This document shows positions 13,519-14,828 of a DNA stretch of 14,828 nt, piece after piece. The stretch is taken from positions 1-14,828 of the forward strand of contig JALNWK010000061.1 of the NCBI GenBank assembly GCA_023230925.1, read 5' to 3'. The notes under the pieces are model-generated. The model saw nothing but the letters and a program-made list of their open reading frames with translations, was not told the DNA's origin and did not search any database. Positions within the stretch are counted from its first letter, which is position 1, and each line of letters starts with the position of its first letter. A program made the position numbers and the translations under genes. The DNA comes from Limnochordia bacterium. Lineage in GTDB: Bacteria > Bacillota > Limnochordia > DUMW01.

Positions 13519-14064
13519 CTAAAACTTCTGGACTTGATCAAAGTTTAGTTCAACGGGCGTCTCCCGTCCAAACATGGATACGGAAACACGCAGCTTACCC
13601 TTTTCTAGATTAACATCCTCAACCCTACCGGAGAAGTTAACAAAGGGTCCGTCAATAACCTTGACCTTCTGTCCCACTTCGTAAGCAACTTTGCGTTGCT
13701 TCTCTCCCATACCCACCTGTTTGAGTATGGTTTCAACTTCCTCATCCTTAAGGGGTACGGGTCTATTACCGGAACCAACAAATCCAGTAACCCCCGGTGT
13801 ATTACGTACCACATACCATGAATCGTCGGTCATAATCATCTCGACTAGTACGTACCCAGGAAATATTTTTTTCTCGATGACGCGTTTTTTCCCATCTTTA
13901 AAGTCCAACTGCTCTTCTGTAGGCACAAAGACCCTAAACACCTTTTCGCCCATACCCATGGATTCAACACGTCGCTCAAGATTTGTCTTAACTTTGTTCT
14001 CATAACCTGAATATGTGTGAACCACATACCATTGTTTACCGCTTCCCATGCGGACGGAGATCAA
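13519..14064 (-). CDS. nusG: Transcription termination/antitermination factor NusG
   Basis: NusG binds the RNA polymerase clamp, modulates pausing and termination, and can couple transcription to the ribosome. The product has 181 residues from TTG 14064. The NGN domain begins QWYVVHTYSGYENKVKTNLE (11-30) and includes FPGYVLVEM (68-76) and NTPGVTGFVG (88-97). A KOW domain covers about 129-156 (EVGQKVKVIDGPFVNFSGRV). The TTG has AAGGAG five bases upstream, overlapping the secE stop. An ATG at 14049 would give a more typical N-terminus (MGSGKQWYVV) but has no Shine-Dalgarno, so the exact start is the uncertain point. The two genes are probably translationally coupled. Confidence 0.96.
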   Translation of the reverse strand: MISVRMGSGKQWYVVHTYSGYENKVKTNLERRVESMGMGEKVFRVFVPTEEQLDFKDGKKRVIEKKIFPGYVLVEMIMTDDSWYVVRNTPGVTGFVGSGNRPVPLKDEEVETILKQVGMGEKQRKVAYEVGQKVKVIDGPFVNFSGRVEDVNLEKGKLRVSVSMFGRETPVELNFDQVQKF

Positions 14065-14073
14065 ATCGTCTCC

Positions 14074-14295
14074 TTACCCCCCCAAGGTCTGTAGTAACCG
14101 TAAGATCTGCGCAACAACAAGATCAGCTAGACCAATAAACGCCGCAGCGATGACTACAGTAACAATGACCACTCCTGTATAAGTCATAAGCTCTTGCCGA
14201 TCCGGCCAGACTACTTTGCGCATTTCTGCTCTGACTTCTCGAAAAAACCTCTTTACGCGCTCCCAGCCACTGTCTTTATTTGGTACGGTAGCCAT
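14074..14295 (-). CDS. secE: Preprotein translocase subunit SecE
   Basis: SecE is the clamp subunit of the SecYEG membrane channel. The product has 73 residues, the single-membrane-span form typical of Gram-positive bacteria. An amphipathic cytoplasmic segment with RFFREVRAEMRKVVWPDRQE (16-35) carries the conserved KVVWP motif. A hydrophobic span follows at about 39-62. ATG at 14295 has GGAGGG 7 bases upstream. Its stop lies inside the nusG Shine-Dalgarno. The rpmG-secE-nusG order is widely conserved. Confidence 0.96.
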   Translation of the reverse strand: MATVPNKDSGWERVKRFFREVRAEMRKVVWPDRQELMTYTGVVIVTVVIAAAFIGLADLVVAQILRLLQTLGG

Positions 14296-14327
14296 GGCTT
14301 ATCCCTCCGTCGGATTACCGAAAATAC

Positions 14328-14480
14328 CTACTTAGTCTCCTTATGTTCGGTATGCTTTCGGCAAAACCTACAGTACTTTTTCAATTGCAACCGATCGGGT
14401 GTGGTAGTCCTATTCTTCATAGTCCTGTAGTTGCGGTTCTTGCACTCACTGCATTCTAGATTCAAAGCGGCCCGGGCCAT
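14328..14480 (-). CDS. rpmG: 50S ribosomal protein L33, zinc-ribbon form
   Basis: L33 is a small 50S protein near the E site. The product has 50 residues. Two CxxC pairs, C10/C13 and C37/C40, make a complete zinc ribbon, so this is the zinc-binding (C+) form rather than the zinc-free paralog induced in zinc starvation. The ATG at 14480 is preceded by GGAGG with 7 bases spacing; a longer frame upstream is unsupported. It is the first gene after the promoter at 14547-14575, with a leader of about 60 bases, and is followed by secE after 32 bases. Confidence 0.96.
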   Translation of the reverse strand: MARAALNLECSECKNRNYRTMKNRTTTPDRLQLKKYCRFCRKHTEHKETK

Positions 14481-14546
14481 ATTCACACCTCCATCGCCAA
14501 AAAGACCCACATATCTCCCTTAAGCGCACGTTTGTGCATAATAATG

Positions 14547-14575
14547 AGACTACCATATCTAACGTAGACTGTCAA
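14547..14575 (-). promoter_or_regulatory. Sigma-A-type promoter for rpmG-secE-nusG and the L11/L10 genes
   Basis: On the minus strand TTGACA (14575-14570), a 17-base spacer and TAGTCT (14552-14547) preceded by TGG. The -35 is perfect. The -10 matches at three of six positions but has the extended TGn element. The predicted start is near 14540. It lies between the tuf terminator and rpmG, the right place for a new unit. Confidence 0.7.
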
Positions 14576-14602
14576 CCCTGGCGAAACGCAAGCTCCCATC
14601 GA

Positions 14603-14631
14603 GAAAAATAGGTAGGGTAATCCCTACCTAT
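14603..14631 (-). terminator. Intrinsic terminator of the upstream tuf
   Basis: On the minus strand ATAGGTAGGG and CCCTACCTAT form a perfect 10-bp stem around ATTA (14631-14608), continuing into TTTTTCTC. It begins 28 bases after the tuf stop and precedes the rpmG promoter, so it closes the tuf transcript. Confidence 0.88.
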
Positions 14632-14659
14632 CTTCTGTCCAAAAATAGTAATTGACCAA

Positions 14660-14828
14660 TTACCTTATTACCTTCGTGACAACTCCTGCTCCAACAGTCC
14701 TACCGCCTTCTCGAATAGCAAAGCGTAGTCCTTCCTCCATCGCAATCGGTGTGATTAACTTTACACTAACACTCACCCGGTCGCCAGGCATAACCATCTC
14801 TGTTCCCTCGGGTAACTCCAGATCCCCG
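14660..14828 (-). CDS. tuf: Elongation factor Tu, C-terminal fragment (cut by window edge)
   Basis: The last 55 residues of an EF-Tu are visible. They include the domain III segment MVMPGDRVSVSVKLITPIAM and the near-universal C-terminal RFAIREGGRTVGAGVVTKV, ending IR before TAA at 14662-14660. The start lies beyond the right edge. An intrinsic terminator follows. Since it is upstream of rpmG while another tuf begins at the left edge, the genome has at least two tuf genes in the same orientation. Confidence 0.96.
   Translation of the reverse strand, partial: GDLELPEGTEMVMPGDRVSVSVKLITPIAMEEGLRFAIREGGRTVGAGVVTKVIR

Noticed and set aside
14296..14327. tRNA gene (for example tRNA-Trp) between rpmG and secE or after tuf
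   Set aside because: The rpmG-secE gap is only 32 bases, and the tuf-rpmG gap contains only the terminator, promoter and leader.
1..14828. Novel accessory, defence or mobile system
   Set aside because: Every coding region is a recognised housekeeping gene in conserved order; no transposase, integrase, CRISPR repeat or foreign-looking segment is seen.

Overview
The window is one uninterrupted, minus-strand core gene-expression cluster (the L11/L10-rpoBC and str region) of a Bacillota (Firmicutes) bacterium. Support for Bacillota: Gram-positive-strength Shine-Dalgarno sequences before nearly every gene, an L7Ae/YbxF-type protein between rpoC and rpsL, an S12 with the extra ~14-residue insertion seen in Bacillus-type S12, a Firmicute-style L10 leader, and a beta' without the long proteobacterial insertion. 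Two tuf genes, rpmG directly before secE, no methyltransferase gene between rplL and rpoB, moderate GC and frequent TTG/GTG starts fit a clostridial or deep-branching lineage better than Bacillus. I cannot name a genus.

Layout in transcription order (right to left): 3' end of one tuf (14660-14828) and its intrinsic terminator; a promoter; rpmG, secE, nusG, rplK, a candidate L1-binding hairpin, rplA, an L10 leader with attenuator, rplJ, rplL; a 497-base spacer holding a hairpin, a second promoter and a ~320-base rpoB leader; rpoB, rpoC; a third promoter that overlaps the rpoC stop codon; a 12-bp hairpin; ybxF, rpsL, rpsG, fusA and the first 43 codons of a second tuf (1-129). No gene is supported on the plus strand, and there is no tRNA, rRNA, mobile element or CRISPR array.

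The genes act together in transcription and translation: RNA polymerase beta and beta', the elongation/termination factor NusG, the translocon subunit SecE, ribosomal stalk and L1-arm proteins (L11, L1, L10, L7/L12), decoding and head proteins (S12, S7), L33, and the two elongation GTPases EF-G and EF-Tu.

The proteins are ordinary, full-length and intact. The interest is in the RNA between the genes. There is an apparent mRNA copy of the 23S rRNA L1-binding internal loop placed against the rplA Shine-Dalgarno. There is an L10 leader whose first conserved segment can pair with the loop of a downstream terminator. There is also a terminator-like hairpin with an alternative fold just before rpoB, and three promoters sharing a perfect -35 and an extended -10. 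I found no undescribed accessory system; the strongest leads are these candidate regulatory RNA structures.
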